Shown here: positions 26,572 through 35,975 of the stretch, piece after piece
Layout: the number at the start of each line of letters is the position of its first letter
How positions within the stretch are numbered: the stretch's first letter is position 1
Assembly: GCA_052400665.1 (NCBI GenBank)
Contig: JBQTGK010000001.1
Source: JBQTGK01 sp052400665
Lineage (GTDB): Bacteria; Bacteroidota; Bacteroidia; Bacteroidales; Marinifilaceae
Strand: one strand, 5' to 3'
Length of the DNA: 64,000 nt
Position numbers and translations under genes: made by a program
The notes under the pieces: generated by a model
The model's database searches: none
What the model was told of the DNA's origin: nothing
The model's input: the letters and a program-made list of their open reading frames with translations, nothing else

Positions 26572-27846
26572 TTATTTTAAGAAGTTAGGTTTAAATACAA
26601 GCATTACCCATCCCCAGTTTTGAGTTTCGCTGCTATCGCCTCCTTTTAATGCTTCCATAGAATCGTTAGCAAACATATGCGAGTAGCCAGCTTTAAGCAA
26701 TACACTTTTTGAGTAATTGTATCCAACCGATAAATCTATTTCTGTACCTAAATAATTATCTTGTTTTTCAACGCCTGTGTATAAATCTGCTGCAGTTGCG
26801 AAATAATGAATTGCCGAAGCAAACGACCATTTCCCTTTAGAATGGTTCAGTCCTCCATAAATATCTGTAAGGCCAGCACTACCAACATGATTTCCAACAA
26901 AGAAATAATCCATGTGACCATTAAATTTGTGGTTGGTTCCAAAAAGTGGAGTAAACGAATCATTACCAGAACTTATACGAGATTTAGAAACCCCATCGTA
27001 ATCTGAACCTGAAAGCATCTCCACTCCAACATTACCTTTCCAGTTTTCGGCAACAGGAAATTTCATTCCTAAATTGAACATGTAAGCACTTAAATCATTA
27101 TTCCCATCATCTTTTCCTGATTGTGCATATAACGAACCGGTAAATAAAACTTTACCTGGGCGATAATTCATATATGTACCAAAAGTTTGACTGTATCTGG
27201 TATCACGATCTTCATTTTCAGTAATATCTGCATCTCTCTCCTGTCCAACATTCATAAATAACAAGCTAAAATCAAATTTATCTGATTTTCTGTTGTACCA
27301 TGCAAACTGCATGCTTTTATAATTGGTAGTATATAATTGTCTTGATAATGATTCAGAATCATTATTAACAGCAAACCCAACATGAAATTTTCCTTTTTCG
27401 TCGGTTTTAAATTTTAACAATGCCAAATCGTGACTTCTGGCTTGCTGTGCCCATCCAACATTACCTAATATTCTTGAATCGTCATAAACCAATTCCTGAC
27501 GACCAACTTTTAATGAAATATTTTCATTAAAAATTAACTCTCCCCAAGCTTCATGAAGCATCAATTGATTTTTATCAGACATGTTTAATTGCTTAACATC
27601 ACCCCAAGTACGAACATCCTGAACAGATAAACCTACACGAAATTTTTCTTCGGCATATCCTAAATTTAAACGAGTTCGCTGCGAAGTAGCAAAGGCAGCA
27701 TCGTCGGTAGAATTAAAAAGTGATTTTAGACCATGCCGATATTCGGTTCGAGGTCTGATTTCTCCTGTAAAAGTAAGCTGAGCCACAACTAATGTTGGCA
27801 CCAAGCCTAAAAACAGGACAAATAGTAAGCGGAATAGTTTTTTCAT
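26572..27846 (-). CDS. Outer-membrane beta-barrel (alginate-export-like) preceding nrfHA
   Basis: This 424-aa protein has a signal peptide (cleavage after VVAQ, about residue 22). Alternating beta strands rich in aromatic residues run to a C-terminal FKPNFLK, as expected of an outer-membrane barrel. LTFTGEIRPRTEYRHG and KVGRQELVYDDSR resemble the alginate_export/porin family. Alginate itself is unlikely here, because the gene is the first of an operon with nrfH and nrfA. A passage for nitrite, ammonium or small anions is my inference from context only. Confidence 0.75.
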   Translation of the reverse strand: MKKLFRLLFVLFLGLVPTLVVAQLTFTGEIRPRTEYRHGLKSLFNSTDDAAFATSQRTRLNLGYAEEKFRVGLSVQDVRTWGDVKQLNMSDKNQLMLHEAWGELIFNENISLKVGRQELVYDDSRILGNVGWAQQARSHDLALLKFKTDEKGKFHVGFAVNNDSESLSRQLYTTNYKSMQFAWYNRKSDKFDFSLLFMNVGQERDADITENEDRDTRYSQTFGTYMNYRPGKVLFTGSLYAQSGKDDGNNDLSAYMFNLGMKFPVAENWKGNVGVEMLSGSDYDGVSKSRISSGNDSFTPLFGTNHKFNGHMDYFFVGNHVGSAGLTDIYGGLNHSKGKWSFASAIHYFATAADLYTGVEKQDNYLGTEIDLSVGYNYSKSVLLKAGYSHMFANDSMEALKGGDSSETQNWGWVMLVFKPNFLK

Positions 27847-27925
27847 AGGTAGATTAGATTTTAGTTTAAAAATCTGTTATTCAATCCAATAATTGATACA
27901 GAACAATACAATACTAGACCATTTA

Positions 27926-27939
27926 TTGAATTAATTCAA
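27926..27939. promoter_or_regulatory. Crp/Fnr-type palindrome upstream of porin-nrfHA
   Basis: TTGAATTAATTCAA is a perfect 14-base palindrome with TTGA-N6-TCAA half-sites, the spacing expected for Crp/Fnr/HcpR-family regulators. It lies 80 bases before the porin ATG. Regulators of this family commonly control nitrite reduction genes, so it is a good operator candidate. Confidence 0.5.
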
Positions 27940-28167
27940 GATTAATAGATAATTTAAATTTATTATATTTAAATTTTAATACCTTTTTATCCTTTTCTAT
28001 ACTTGGTTCTCAGCCGATTCATTCGCATTAAACAATGCATGAAAGACTTGTAATTTATTTCTGATCTTAATAAAAATACCATTTAAACTCTTTGATTTTT
28101 AAAAATTGATACGCGAAATCGGAATTTTGAACTGAAACACCTAAATATTATCCCCAAAATCATTAAT

Positions 28168-28183
28168 ATGTAATAAGTTACAT
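28168..28183. promoter_or_regulatory. Palindrome ATGTAA-N4-TTACAT
   Basis: ATGTAATAAGTTACAT has perfect 6-base arms around four bases. It lies 241 bases before the ccsBA ATG and 322 before the nrf operon. It looks like a dimeric regulator site, but no family is assigned. Confidence 0.35.
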
Positions 28184-28408
28184 TTTATCGACTTAAAACA
28201 CAACAAAATTTACAATGAGAATAAGAATAATTTGCCCATTTTTAATTTATAAAGAAAAGCGTATCTTGAACTCCAATTTACAATAAAGCTGTTTACATAA
28301 ACCGCATTATAACACAAATTACTCACACAACACCATTTAAATTGTTGATATGGGCAGGACAAAATAAGGCTTGCTTTTCTTCAAAAAGTGGACATAAATT
28401 AATAACAG

Positions 28409-31400
28409 ATGAATAAGTTTTTAAAATTCGTTTTCTCGATGCAAACAATGGGAGTTCTCATCATACTATTTGCTTTCTCCATTGGAATTGCAACCTTTAT
28501 TGAAAATGACTTTGGAACTCCTGCTGCAAAAGCCCTTGTGTACAATGCACTTTGGTTTGAAATTATGCTATCGATAATTGTAGCCAATTTAATTGCCAAC
28601 ATTATTAAATATAAACTTTACAAAAGGGAAAAATGGTCTGTTTTCTTATTTCACGCAGCCTTTATTATAATTTTTATTGGATCAGCAGTTACTCGTTATA
28701 TTGGCTACGAGGGAAACATGCATATTCGTGAAGGACAAACAAGCAATCAAATTACTAGTTCTGAATCGTTTATTGATGTGATTCTTGAAAAAAATGGGAA
28801 ACATATCCGCGAAAGCGAGCAAATTGCATTTACGACAGTAACAGAAACAAAATATAATGAAGAACTCGCTATTGGAGATAGTAAGGTAGAAATTAATCTT
28901 AAGACTTTTATTCCGAATGCAAAAACTACATTGATGCAGTCGGCTGGTGGAGCTCCTGTTTTAGAAATGGTATCGGTGGGAAACTCGGGTATGAGTGGCA
29001 TGCTTAACTTCACAATGGAATACAATGGAATGCGCGTACTTGGAAATCAAATGTTAGCTTTTGGGAATAATTCCAATTCTAAAGCTATCGTTTTTGATTA
29101 TACCGATAGCTTACGAATGAAAAGTCCAGTACCGGTGCAGGAAATTAGCATGATGGGAGGAAATCCTATTGCAATGGAAGCAAATGAATGGCATGTAGTT
29201 TCATCACAAAAACTATACGATACAGGCGACATTAAACTTGTAATCAAAAACTTTTATCCTTCAGCAGTTTTTAAATACATGCAGGGTGAAGATGAAAATG
29301 CACCGAGCATATTGGTATTCGACGTAAAAAAAGACAATACTCATAAAGAGTTAATTGTTAAAGGACAGAATAACTATGTGGGTGATGCCAACACAGTAAG
29401 TTTTGGTGATGTGAATGTATCTATTGCCTATGGATCTAAGATTATCGACCTTCCTTTCTCGATTAAATTGAACGATTTCCAATTGGAACGATATCCTGGA
29501 TCAAATAGTCCATCTTCGTTTGCCAGTGAAGTAACATTATACGACACTGAAAAATCGTTAGAAAAAGATTATCGCATTTACATGAATAATATTCTTAAGC
29601 ATAATGGATTTCGTTTTTTTCAGGCATCTTATGATACCGACGAAAAAGGAACTATCCTTTCTGTTAATCATGATTACTGGGGCATGATGACTACTTATTT
29701 TGGTTATGCCATAATGATGTTAGGAATGGCCTGGTCGCTATTTAATAAAAATAGCCGTTTTAAACTTTTAGGCAAACAGTCGAGAAAGATAAAAACCTTA
29801 ACTGTTTTGGCCTGTTTAATAGGTTCAGGTATTTTTTCTGCATCAGCGCAAGATTTTAAGCTTGTTCCCTTAAAACAAGCCAAAAACTTTGGAGAAATTA
29901 TCGTGCAAGATAAAGGAGGCCGATTTGAACCTATGAATACACTTGCCAGCGATGTAATAAGAAAAATTACAAAAAAAGGAAGTTTTCATGGCTACCCTTC
30001 CGAACAAATTTTTCTGAGTATGGTTACCAATCCTCAGGAATGGCAAAGAGTACCCATAATAAAAGTTGGCGATAAACAATTAGCTAACGAATTAGGTATT
30101 TCGGGTAAATATGCTTCGTTCATGGACTTTTTAACTGATCAAAGTCAATACAAACTAAGCAAGAAAGTACAAGACTCTTATTCAAAAAAACCTGTACATA
30201 GAACAAAATACGACAAAGAAATTATTTTAGTCGATGAGCGAGTAAATATCTCCTACATGGTATTTACAGGTGACTTTCTTAAAATTTTCCCAAACCCTAA
30301 CGATAATCTGGGAGAATGGTTAGCTCCTACTACAGAAATTAACTTTACCGGTGCCGATTCTCTTTTTATAAAAAAATCGGTAATTATGCTTGGTCAGGCT
30401 TTGTATAAAAACGACTTAAGCGATGCCGACAACTATATCACAGGCATTAAACAATATCAGAAAAAATTTGGTAGTGAAGTTATGCCGTCGGAAGGGAGAC
30501 AAAAAATTGAGATTCTGTACTACGATATCAATATTTTTAAACGTCTGTTTCCCTATTATCTTGCAATAGGATTCTTTTTAGTCATATTTTTAATCGTACA
30601 CATTTTAAAGCCAGCATTTCCTATTCGCTGGATTGTAAGAATTGCTATTGTTGTTTTAGCAGCGGGTTTCATTCTTCACACCGGTGGTCTTGCTGCGCGC
30701 TGGTACATTTCGGGACATGCTCCCTGGAGTAATGGATTCGAAACTATGACTTTTATTGCCTGGGGATGTCTGCTTGCAGGGTTTATTTTTGCAAAAATAT
30801 CCGATTTAGCTTTGGCGGCAACGGCAATACTGGCAGGTTTAGCTCTATTCGTAGCTCACTTAAGCTGGATGAGTCCTGAAGTTACCAACCTGGTTCCTGT
30901 TTTAAAATCGTACTGGCTAACAATACATGTTGCCATTATAACATCGAGCTATTCGTTTTTGGCATTAGCTACAATTTTAGGATTAATTAATCTTATACTA
31001 TTTAGCCTACAAAACAAGGACAATAAAAATAGATTAAAAGTAAACATTAACAATTTAACCCGCATTAGCGAAATGACTATGACCATAGGATTATATTTCC
31101 TTACCATAGGAACTTTTCTTGGTGGAATATGGGCCAACGAATCGTGGGGACGCTATTGGGGCTGGGATCCTAAAGAAACCTGGGCATTGGTAAGTATTCT
31201 GGTTTACAGTTTTGTTTTGCACATGCGTTTTATTCCTGGATTAAAATCGATTTACACTTTTAATATTGCGTCGGTATGGTGTTATAGTACAATTTTAATG
31301 ACCTACTTTGGTGTAAACTATTATTTGGCAGGAATGCACTCTTATGCCAAAGGCGATCCGGTACCAATACCTATTTGGGTATATTACAGTATTGCAATTG

Positions 31401-31474
31401 TATTAGCACTTAGCCTTATGGCCTATTATAATTATAAAAAATACAATATAGAAAGCAAAGAGATAGAGGCGTAA
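28409..31474 (+). CDS. ccsBA: Fused cytochrome c synthetase CcsBA
   Basis: This 1021-aa protein fuses a ResB/CcsB half (about 1-450) to a CcsA half (about 680-1021). Between them is an extracytoplasmic linker that follows a second signal-like hydrophobic stretch (SASAQDFKLVPL). The WWD haem motif WGRYWGWDPKETWAL is in the C-terminal half, and external histidine regions surround HAPWSNGFE. It attaches haem to apocytochromes on the outside of the inner membrane. It is divergent from the nrf operon, which has its own split ResB/CcsA, so the two systems may divide the work. Confidence 0.93.
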   Translation: MNKFLKFVFSMQTMGVLIILFAFSIGIATFIENDFGTPAAKALVYNALWFEIMLSIIVANLIANIIKYKLYKREKWSVFLFHAAFIIIFIGSAVTRYIGYEGNMHIREGQTSNQITSSESFIDVILEKNGKHIRESEQIAFTTVTETKYNEELAIGDSKVEINLKTFIPNAKTTLMQSAGGAPVLEMVSVGNSGMSGMLNFTMEYNGMRVLGNQMLAFGNNSNSKAIVFDYTDSLRMKSPVPVQEISMMGGNPIAMEANEWHVVSSQKLYDTGDIKLVIKNFYPSAVFKYMQGEDENAPSILVFDVKKDNTHKELIVKGQNNYVGDANTVSFGDVNVSIAYGSKIIDLPFSIKLNDFQLERYPGSNSPSSFASEVTLYDTEKSLEKDYRIYMNNILKHNGFRFFQASYDTDEKGTILSVNHDYWGMMTTYFGYAIMMLGMAWSLFNKNSRFKLLGKQSRKIKTLTVLACLIGSGIFSASAQDFKLVPLKQAKNFGEIIVQDKGGRFEPMNTLASDVIRKITKKGSFHGYPSEQIFLSMVTNPQEWQRVPIIKVGDKQLANELGISGKYASFMDFLTDQSQYKLSKKVQDSYSKKPVHRTKYDKEIILVDERVNISYMVFTGDFLKIFPNPNDNLGEWLAPTTEINFTGADSLFIKKSVIMLGQALYKNDLSDADNYITGIKQYQKKFGSEVMPSEGRQKIEILYYDINIFKRLFPYYLAIGFFLVIFLIVHILKPAFPIRWIVRIAIVVLAAGFILHTGGLAARWYISGHAPWSNGFETMTFIAWGCLLAGFIFAKISDLALAATAILAGLALFVAHLSWMSPEVTNLVPVLKSYWLTIHVAIITSSYSFLALATILGLINLILFSLQNKDNKNRLKVNINNLTRISEMTMTIGLYFLTIGTFLGGIWANESWGRYWGWDPKETWALVSILVYSFVLHMRFIPGLKSIYTFNIASVWCYSTILMTYFGVNYYLAGMHSYAKGDPVPIPIWVYYSIAIVLALSLMAYYNYKKYNIESKEIEA

Positions 31475-31505
31475 TAAATACGCTAAATTGAAAAAACTAC
31501 ACTAC

Positions 31506-31541
31506 ACAAAGAAAGGAACCTACAAAGGTTCCTTTCTTTGT
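31506..31541. terminator. 15-bp hairpin between ccsBA and cupin gene
   Basis: ACAAAGAAAGGAACC and GGTTCCTTTCTTTGT are a perfect 15-bp inverted repeat with a six-base loop between two convergent genes. It lacks a long T-tail on either strand but probably serves as a two-way terminator. Confidence 0.65.
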
Positions 31542-31555
31542 AGGTAGTAAATTTG

Positions 31556-32014
31556 TTAAGCCATATTGGTTGTTATCACAAATATAATAAGAGGTTCGTT
31601 ACTGGTATTTTGTACCGAATGAAAACCATCATTACTAATTCCAGTAATATTTCCTTTCTTAATTTTATGTGTTCTTACTTCTCCATTTTCTCCATCTTTA
31701 TCGGAATATTCTCCCTGTCCATGCATCACTACATAAACTTCTTCCTCACCTCTTGGACCATGATTATGAAATCCGGCCTGATCGTTTTTATTTAAAAAAA
31801 CCATAAAACAACCAATTCGATTATTAATCAATTCATCCTCATCGAACATTTGTAAAAGATAAACAATTCCATTACCACCATACATTGGATTTCTCGTATC
31901 TACACGAACAACAGAACGCTTATCTTGTCTATATGGAATAACCGAAAGATCGATATACTTCGAAACAATATCTATTACCTGATTAGCTTCAAGTGCGTGA
32001 TTTAAGTCTTTCAT
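31556..32014 (-). CDS. Cupin-domain protein
   Basis: This 152-aa protein is a single small beta-barrel cupin. The first cupin motif is FHNHGPRGEEEVYVVMHG (two histidines and glutamates as metal ligands), and the second is near DGFHSVQNTS. Such proteins bind a metal and act as isomerases, dioxygenases or sensors. The substrate is not identifiable. It is the last gene of a likely four-gene minus-strand unit with an FKBP lipoprotein, a ChaN-like protein and a sodium:solute symporter. Confidence 0.8.
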   Translation of the reverse strand: MKDLNHALEANQVIDIVSKYIDLSVIPYRQDKRSVVRVDTRNPMYGGNGIVYLLQMFDEDELINNRIGCFMVFLNKNDQAGFHNHGPRGEEEVYVVMHGQGEYSDKDGENGEVRTHKIKKGNITGISNDGFHSVQNTSNEPLIIFVITTNMA

Positions 32015-32044
32015 CTGGTTAATGTTTTAAAAAGTAGTTTAATA

Positions 32045-32524
32045 TTATTCATTTACAGAGATTAACTCTATATCAAAAACAAGAACAGAACCTCCTGGAA
32101 TTGTATAATAATCGTAATTACCATATCCTAAATGAGCAGGAATTAATAAGGTTCCTTTTCCTCCTTCTTTAAAATAAGCAATCCCCTCGGTCCAACCCGC
32201 AATTACTTTATTCAAATAAAAGTCAACACCATTGGTTCCACTCTCGTCAAACTTTGATCCATCTAAATAATATCCTGTATAAGAAACTGTTACATTCGAT
32301 GTTGATATTGGTTGTTCTCCGGTTCCTTCCTCATCAATTACATAATACAAACCCGATTCACTGCGCGTTGCATTTAAGTTATTTTCTTTAACGTAAGCAG
32401 CTATAGCTGCTTCGTTCTGCTCTGTGAAATCATAATCAACTTCCTCTGATTCATAAGTATCATTACTACTAATATCACACGACACAAAAAAGGCAAATAG
32501 TAGGATTAAAAAACTATACTTCAT
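32045..32524 (-). CDS. FKBP-type peptidyl-prolyl isomerase lipoprotein
   Basis: This 159-aa protein carries a lipoprotein signal with lipobox FVSC (Cys16). An acidic linker is followed by one FKBP domain (about 60-157; VSYTGYYLDGSKFDES, then LLIPAHLGYG and IPGGSVLVFDIEL). It should be tethered to the outer or inner membrane and assist folding of envelope proteins. Catalytic aromatic residues are largely kept. It starts 75 bases after the ChaN-like gene and ends 30 before the cupin gene. Confidence 0.88.
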   Translation of the reverse strand: MKYSFLILLFAFFVSCDISSNDTYESEEVDYDFTEQNEAAIAAYVKENNLNATRSESGLYYVIDEEGTGEQPISTSNVTVSYTGYYLDGSKFDESGTNGVDFYLNKVIAGWTEGIAYFKEGGKGTLLIPAHLGYGNYDYYTIPGGSVLVFDIELISVNE

Positions 32525-32599
32525 ATTTTATTAGCTTTAAGTTAAGAGCAACAAATATAACAAAATACAGAAATGTAGCCAGTATTAATCAAATTACAA

Positions 32600-33457
32600 T
32601 TAATAAGTCTTCGTCATATCATCACGCACCACAATTGTATATGTATTGGAAGCTTTTAGATCCTTGCTCACTCTTCTAATTTTATCGGCACTTGCAGTAT
32701 AAATTGTCGCAATTTCTAAATTCGGATCCTTTTGTTTCAGATACCAAACAATTCCTTCGTAATTATTCGAATGATAAGCTCCATTGTAATGAATAAATTG
32801 CTGTCCCTTCTTAAAATTAGCAAGAATAAAATGCGCCATAGTAACATCTTTTATCGCTTGTGCTTTAGGAAAATTATCCAGTTTTTCAGAGCTCAAATGC
32901 ATTCCCATTTTTTTCATCGATTTATATCCCGACAATTCTGCATTGTAAGCAATAGGTTGAGGAGCAATTAAAGATTTTTCTCTCAGACTAAGGCTGTCTA
33001 GAACTTCGAACCCCCCTTTAAAAACTTTTGAAGCATACCTTCGCGGAATATTACTAGCTACAAAATGCAATTCTTTCTGTTTTGCAAAATCGACCAACGG
33101 CTTATAATCGGTTTGGTAATTGTGCCATAATCGAGCCGAATCGGTAAACATTTTATTGTCAATTTTACCTTTTAAATAAGCAGTTAGTAATTTCTGATTA
33201 TCGCTTTCAAACATCTCAGCACCCAGCACTAAATTCTCTCTTTTTATTTCATACAAATCTTTAGTGATTTGCAATTCCAGCCAATGTGATATGGGATTAT
33301 TATGCAATTCACCAAATAAAATAATATCAGCATTGGCAATCTGCTTTATCATTTTCTGATATTTAATTGGCTTTCCATTTTCCTTGAAAATTCGGTACAC
33401 CGGATTTCCATTCGAAAAGGCAAAGAATATAATAGATAAAAGTAGAAATTTTTTCAT
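32600..33457 (-). CDS. ChaN/Tiki-like (haem-binding uptake) family protein
   Basis: This 285-aa secreted protein has a signal peptide (residues 1-17). The ChaN-like core is DIILFGELHNNPISHWLEL at about 50-68, GAEMFESDN near 80, and a second half with MAHFILAN and HYNGAYHS. This fold (ChaN, EreA, TIKI) groups haem-binding lipoproteins with metal-dependent proteases, and the glutamate and histidine of GELH are the usual metal or haem ligands. Here there is no lipobox. It sits downstream of an SSS-family symporter. Confidence 0.8.
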   Translation of the reverse strand: MKKFLLLSIIFFAFSNGNPVYRIFKENGKPIKYQKMIKQIANADIILFGELHNNPISHWLELQITKDLYEIKRENLVLGAEMFESDNQKLLTAYLKGKIDNKMFTDSARLWHNYQTDYKPLVDFAKQKELHFVASNIPRRYASKVFKGGFEVLDSLSLREKSLIAPQPIAYNAELSGYKSMKKMGMHLSSEKLDNFPKAQAIKDVTMAHFILANFKKGQQFIHYNGAYHSNNYEGIVWYLKQKDPNLEIATIYTASADKIRRVSKDLKASNTYTIVVRDDMTKTY

Positions 33458-33492
33458 TTGATATTTTTTTTATAAACACCCATCTAAGATAT

Positions 33493-34938
33493 TCATTTTT
33501 TCTTCCTTTTACTTATTAAAAATAACCCCAAAAAGGTTAAAGCTCCATTTATCATCAACAATTCAAACCCTATAGAAATACCAAACCAAGCCAATGAATT
33601 ATCTTTTAACACATAACAAATAACTGGCGCAAGAATGGCTACATAAGGCACCCGTTTGTCCTTTACCTGATATTTTGTAAACATACCAAATGCATACAAA
33701 CCAAGCAGCGGGCCATAGGTATATCCGGCAACGGTAAATATAGCTGCAATTACCGAATCGTCGTTTATCACTCTAAAAATCATGATTACAATTAAAAGCA
33801 AAAACGAAAATAAAATATGCGAGTGCCGGCGTAATTTTTTGGTTCTTAGTTCATCGTTCTCATCAGCCCCTAAAATATCTACCGTAAACGACGTAGTTAA
33901 AGAGGTTAAAGCCGAATCGGCACTGGAATAAGCTGCAGCCATTAGTCCAACCAGAAAAAATAAACTAACAACAGGACCTAAATGCTGAGTTGCTAACAAT
34001 GGAAACAAATCGTCGCCACGTTCGGGAATTGCAATTCCCTCGTGCTGAGCAAAAAGTAATAATAATGCTCCAAGAATTAAAAACAATAAATTAGCAGGAA
34101 TAAAGGCAAATCCATACCAGTACATATTCTTTTTAGCTTCGCCCAAATTTTTACAGCTGAGATTTTTTTGCATCATATCCTGATCTAATCCTGTCATTAC
34201 GATAGTAATAAATGCACCCGTAAAAAACTGCTTAAAGAAATTCTGCTTACTTTTCCAATCATCAAATTCAAACACCTGCGAGTAATCACTTTTACTTATC
34301 ATTTCGCTTAAACCCGATATATCTAAATGTAGCTTATCCATTATTAAATAGATACTAACACCAACAGCCAACAACATAAATAGTGTTTGCAAAGTATCGG
34401 TCCAAACAATGGTTTTTATTCCTCCCTTAAAAGTATACAACCAAATCAGCAAAATTGTGATAATTACTGTCACAGCAAATGGAATTCCCCAAGCGTCGAA
34501 AACAGTTATTTGCAATACATTTGCCATTAAAAACAACCTAAAAGATGCACCAATGGTACGCGAAAGCAAGAAAAACAAGGCTCCGGTTTTATAGGATATT
34601 CTGCCAAATCTACCATCTAAATAAGAATATATAGAGGTAAGGTTTAATTTATAATAAAGGGGCAATAATAAGTTGGCAACCACAATATATCCAAGCATAT
34701 ATCCAAAAACCATTTGCATATAGGTAAAATCAATCGACTTTACCCAACCTGGCACCGATATAAAAGTAACACCCGAAAGCGAGGCTCCTACCATACCAAA
34801 AGCTACCACATACCATGGCGATTGTTTATTTCCAACGAAAAACCCACTATTATTAGCCTTACGACCAGTAAAATAAGATATTAATAATAATAGTACGAAA
34901 TAGCCACAAACAACAAGAAGTATCGTAATTGGAGTCAC
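33493..34938 (-). CDS. Sodium:solute symporter (SSS family)
   Basis: This 481-aa protein has about 13 transmembrane helices of the LeuT-fold SSS family. The family stretch GASLSGVTFISVPGW is at about residues 52-66, and the Na+ site region AAAYSSADSALTSLTTSF is near 340. It imports a solute using the sodium gradient that the NQR complex at 57-63 kb can build. The substrate is not shown; sugars, carboxylates and amino acids all occur in this branch. It is the first gene of a unit that continues with ChaN-like, FKBP and cupin genes. Confidence 0.88.
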   Translation of the reverse strand: MTPITILLVVCGYFVLLLLISYFTGRKANNSGFFVGNKQSPWYVVAFGMVGASLSGVTFISVPGWVKSIDFTYMQMVFGYMLGYIVVANLLLPLYYKLNLTSIYSYLDGRFGRISYKTGALFFLLSRTIGASFRLFLMANVLQITVFDAWGIPFAVTVIITILLIWLYTFKGGIKTIVWTDTLQTLFMLLAVGVSIYLIMDKLHLDISGLSEMISKSDYSQVFEFDDWKSKQNFFKQFFTGAFITIVMTGLDQDMMQKNLSCKNLGEAKKNMYWYGFAFIPANLLFLILGALLLLFAQHEGIAIPERGDDLFPLLATQHLGPVVSLFFLVGLMAAAYSSADSALTSLTTSFTVDILGADENDELRTKKLRRHSHILFSFLLLIVIMIFRVINDDSVIAAIFTVAGYTYGPLLGLYAFGMFTKYQVKDKRVPYVAILAPVICYVLKDNSLAWFGISIGFELLMINGALTFLGLFLISKRKKK

Positions 34939-35051
34939 TGTATTTATGTTTTTAAATGAAAATCAAAAATAAGTAAAGCGTTTGGTTAATCAAACTCACC
35001 CGTAAAAGCATCGAAAATAGAGCCAAACAATTCTATTCTCGCATAAATTAT

Positions 35052-35059
35052 TACTTTTG
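35052..35059 (+). promoter_or_regulatory. Putative -7 box for recR
   Basis: TACTTTTG fits TAnnTTTG and lies 25 bases before the recR ATG. The -33 element is not clear. Confidence 0.35.
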
Positions 35060-35083
35060 GACATACAATTGAATTGATTACAG

Positions 35084-35707
35084 ATGAGCTATACCAACTT
35101 TCCTTCTAAACTTCTTGAAAATGCCGTTTCTGAGTTCTCAAAGCTACCAGGAATTGGCAGAAAAACGGCATTGCGATTGGTTTTGCATTTATTAAATCAG
35201 CCAAAAGAGGATGTTAATAAATTCGGCTCATCAATTATTCAACTGCGCAACGAAATTAAGCATTGCTCTTCTTGCTACAATATTTCAGATACCGAAGTTT
35301 GCGATATCTGTTCGAACCCAAAGCGCGACCATGAAACCATTTGTGTAGTAGAAAGTATTAGAGACGTAATGTCGATTGAAAGAACTCAGCAATACAATGG
35401 AATTTATCATGTATTAGGAGGAATTATATCTCCCATGGACGGAATTGGTCCCAGTGATTTACAAATTGATCCGCTAGTAGCCAAGGCAAAAGAAGGAAAA
35501 ATGAAAGAAGTAATCCTGGCTCTTAGCACAACTATGGAAGGTGATACAACTAATTTTTTCCTTTTTAAAAAACTACATAAATTCGATATTAATATTACAA
35601 CAATTGCCAGAGGAGTTTCCATTGGCGATGAACTGGAATATACCGATGAAATTACACTCGGCCGATCGATTCTCCTCAGAACTCCCTTCGATCAAAACCT
35701 ACAGTAA
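35084..35707 (+). CDS. recR: Recombination protein RecR
   Basis: This 207-aa protein works with RecF and RecO to load RecA at gaps. The N-terminal helix-hairpin-helix is LPGIGRKTALR. The C4 zinc finger has cysteines at 61, 64, 73 and 76. The Toprim domain carries CVVES and the C-terminal TRPF-like stretch RTPFDQNL. Length is normal. It stands alone, divergent from the symporter gene, and is followed by 268 bases before the E2 gene. Confidence 0.95.
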   Translation: MSYTNFPSKLLENAVSEFSKLPGIGRKTALRLVLHLLNQPKEDVNKFGSSIIQLRNEIKHCSSCYNISDTEVCDICSNPKRDHETICVVESIRDVMSIERTQQYNGIYHVLGGIISPMDGIGPSDLQIDPLVAKAKEGKMKEVILALSTTMEGDTTNFFLFKKLHKFDINITTIARGVSIGDELEYTDEITLGRSILLRTPFDQNLQ

Positions 35708-35918
35708 ACGCCTTGCAGTTAACATAGTTTTAGAAAACCATCTTAACATTTAGCATATTTTTATTATTTTGATAATTCTGTGTAATCAATAAATTGCCAT
35801 TTACAAATTACAGACACGTTTGTCTTTTTATCTATTTTTAGTAAATTCGCATAGTATTTAGACTAAATAAAAACAACAAACAATATTAACATTGATTCAT
35901 ATTTAGATTGATTTTCAA

Positions 35919-35940
35919 TTTTAAATATCCATCAGCTTTA
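35919..35940 (+). promoter_or_regulatory. 22-nt leader element, copy 2 (shared with CoA-binding gene)
   Basis: This stretch starts TTTTAAATATC and agrees with 12467-12488 in 19 of 22 bases. It begins 57 bases before the E2 ATG at 35976, exactly the distance seen in copy 1. Further upstream (35885-35905) there is weaker similarity to 12409-12429. Function is unknown. Confidence 0.4.
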
Positions 35941-35975
35941 CCTATCTTAATGGGTATCAATAAAAACAATCACAC

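Larger units (their letters stand above)
27847..28408. other. Divergent intergenic region between porin-nrfHA and ccsBA
   Basis: This is 562 bases of AT-rich DNA between divergent genes. It contains two clear palindromes, at 27926-27939 and 28168-28183. There is no coding frame I would defend and no terminator hairpin. It should hold the promoters of both the nrf operon and the fused ccsBA gene. Confidence 0.6.
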
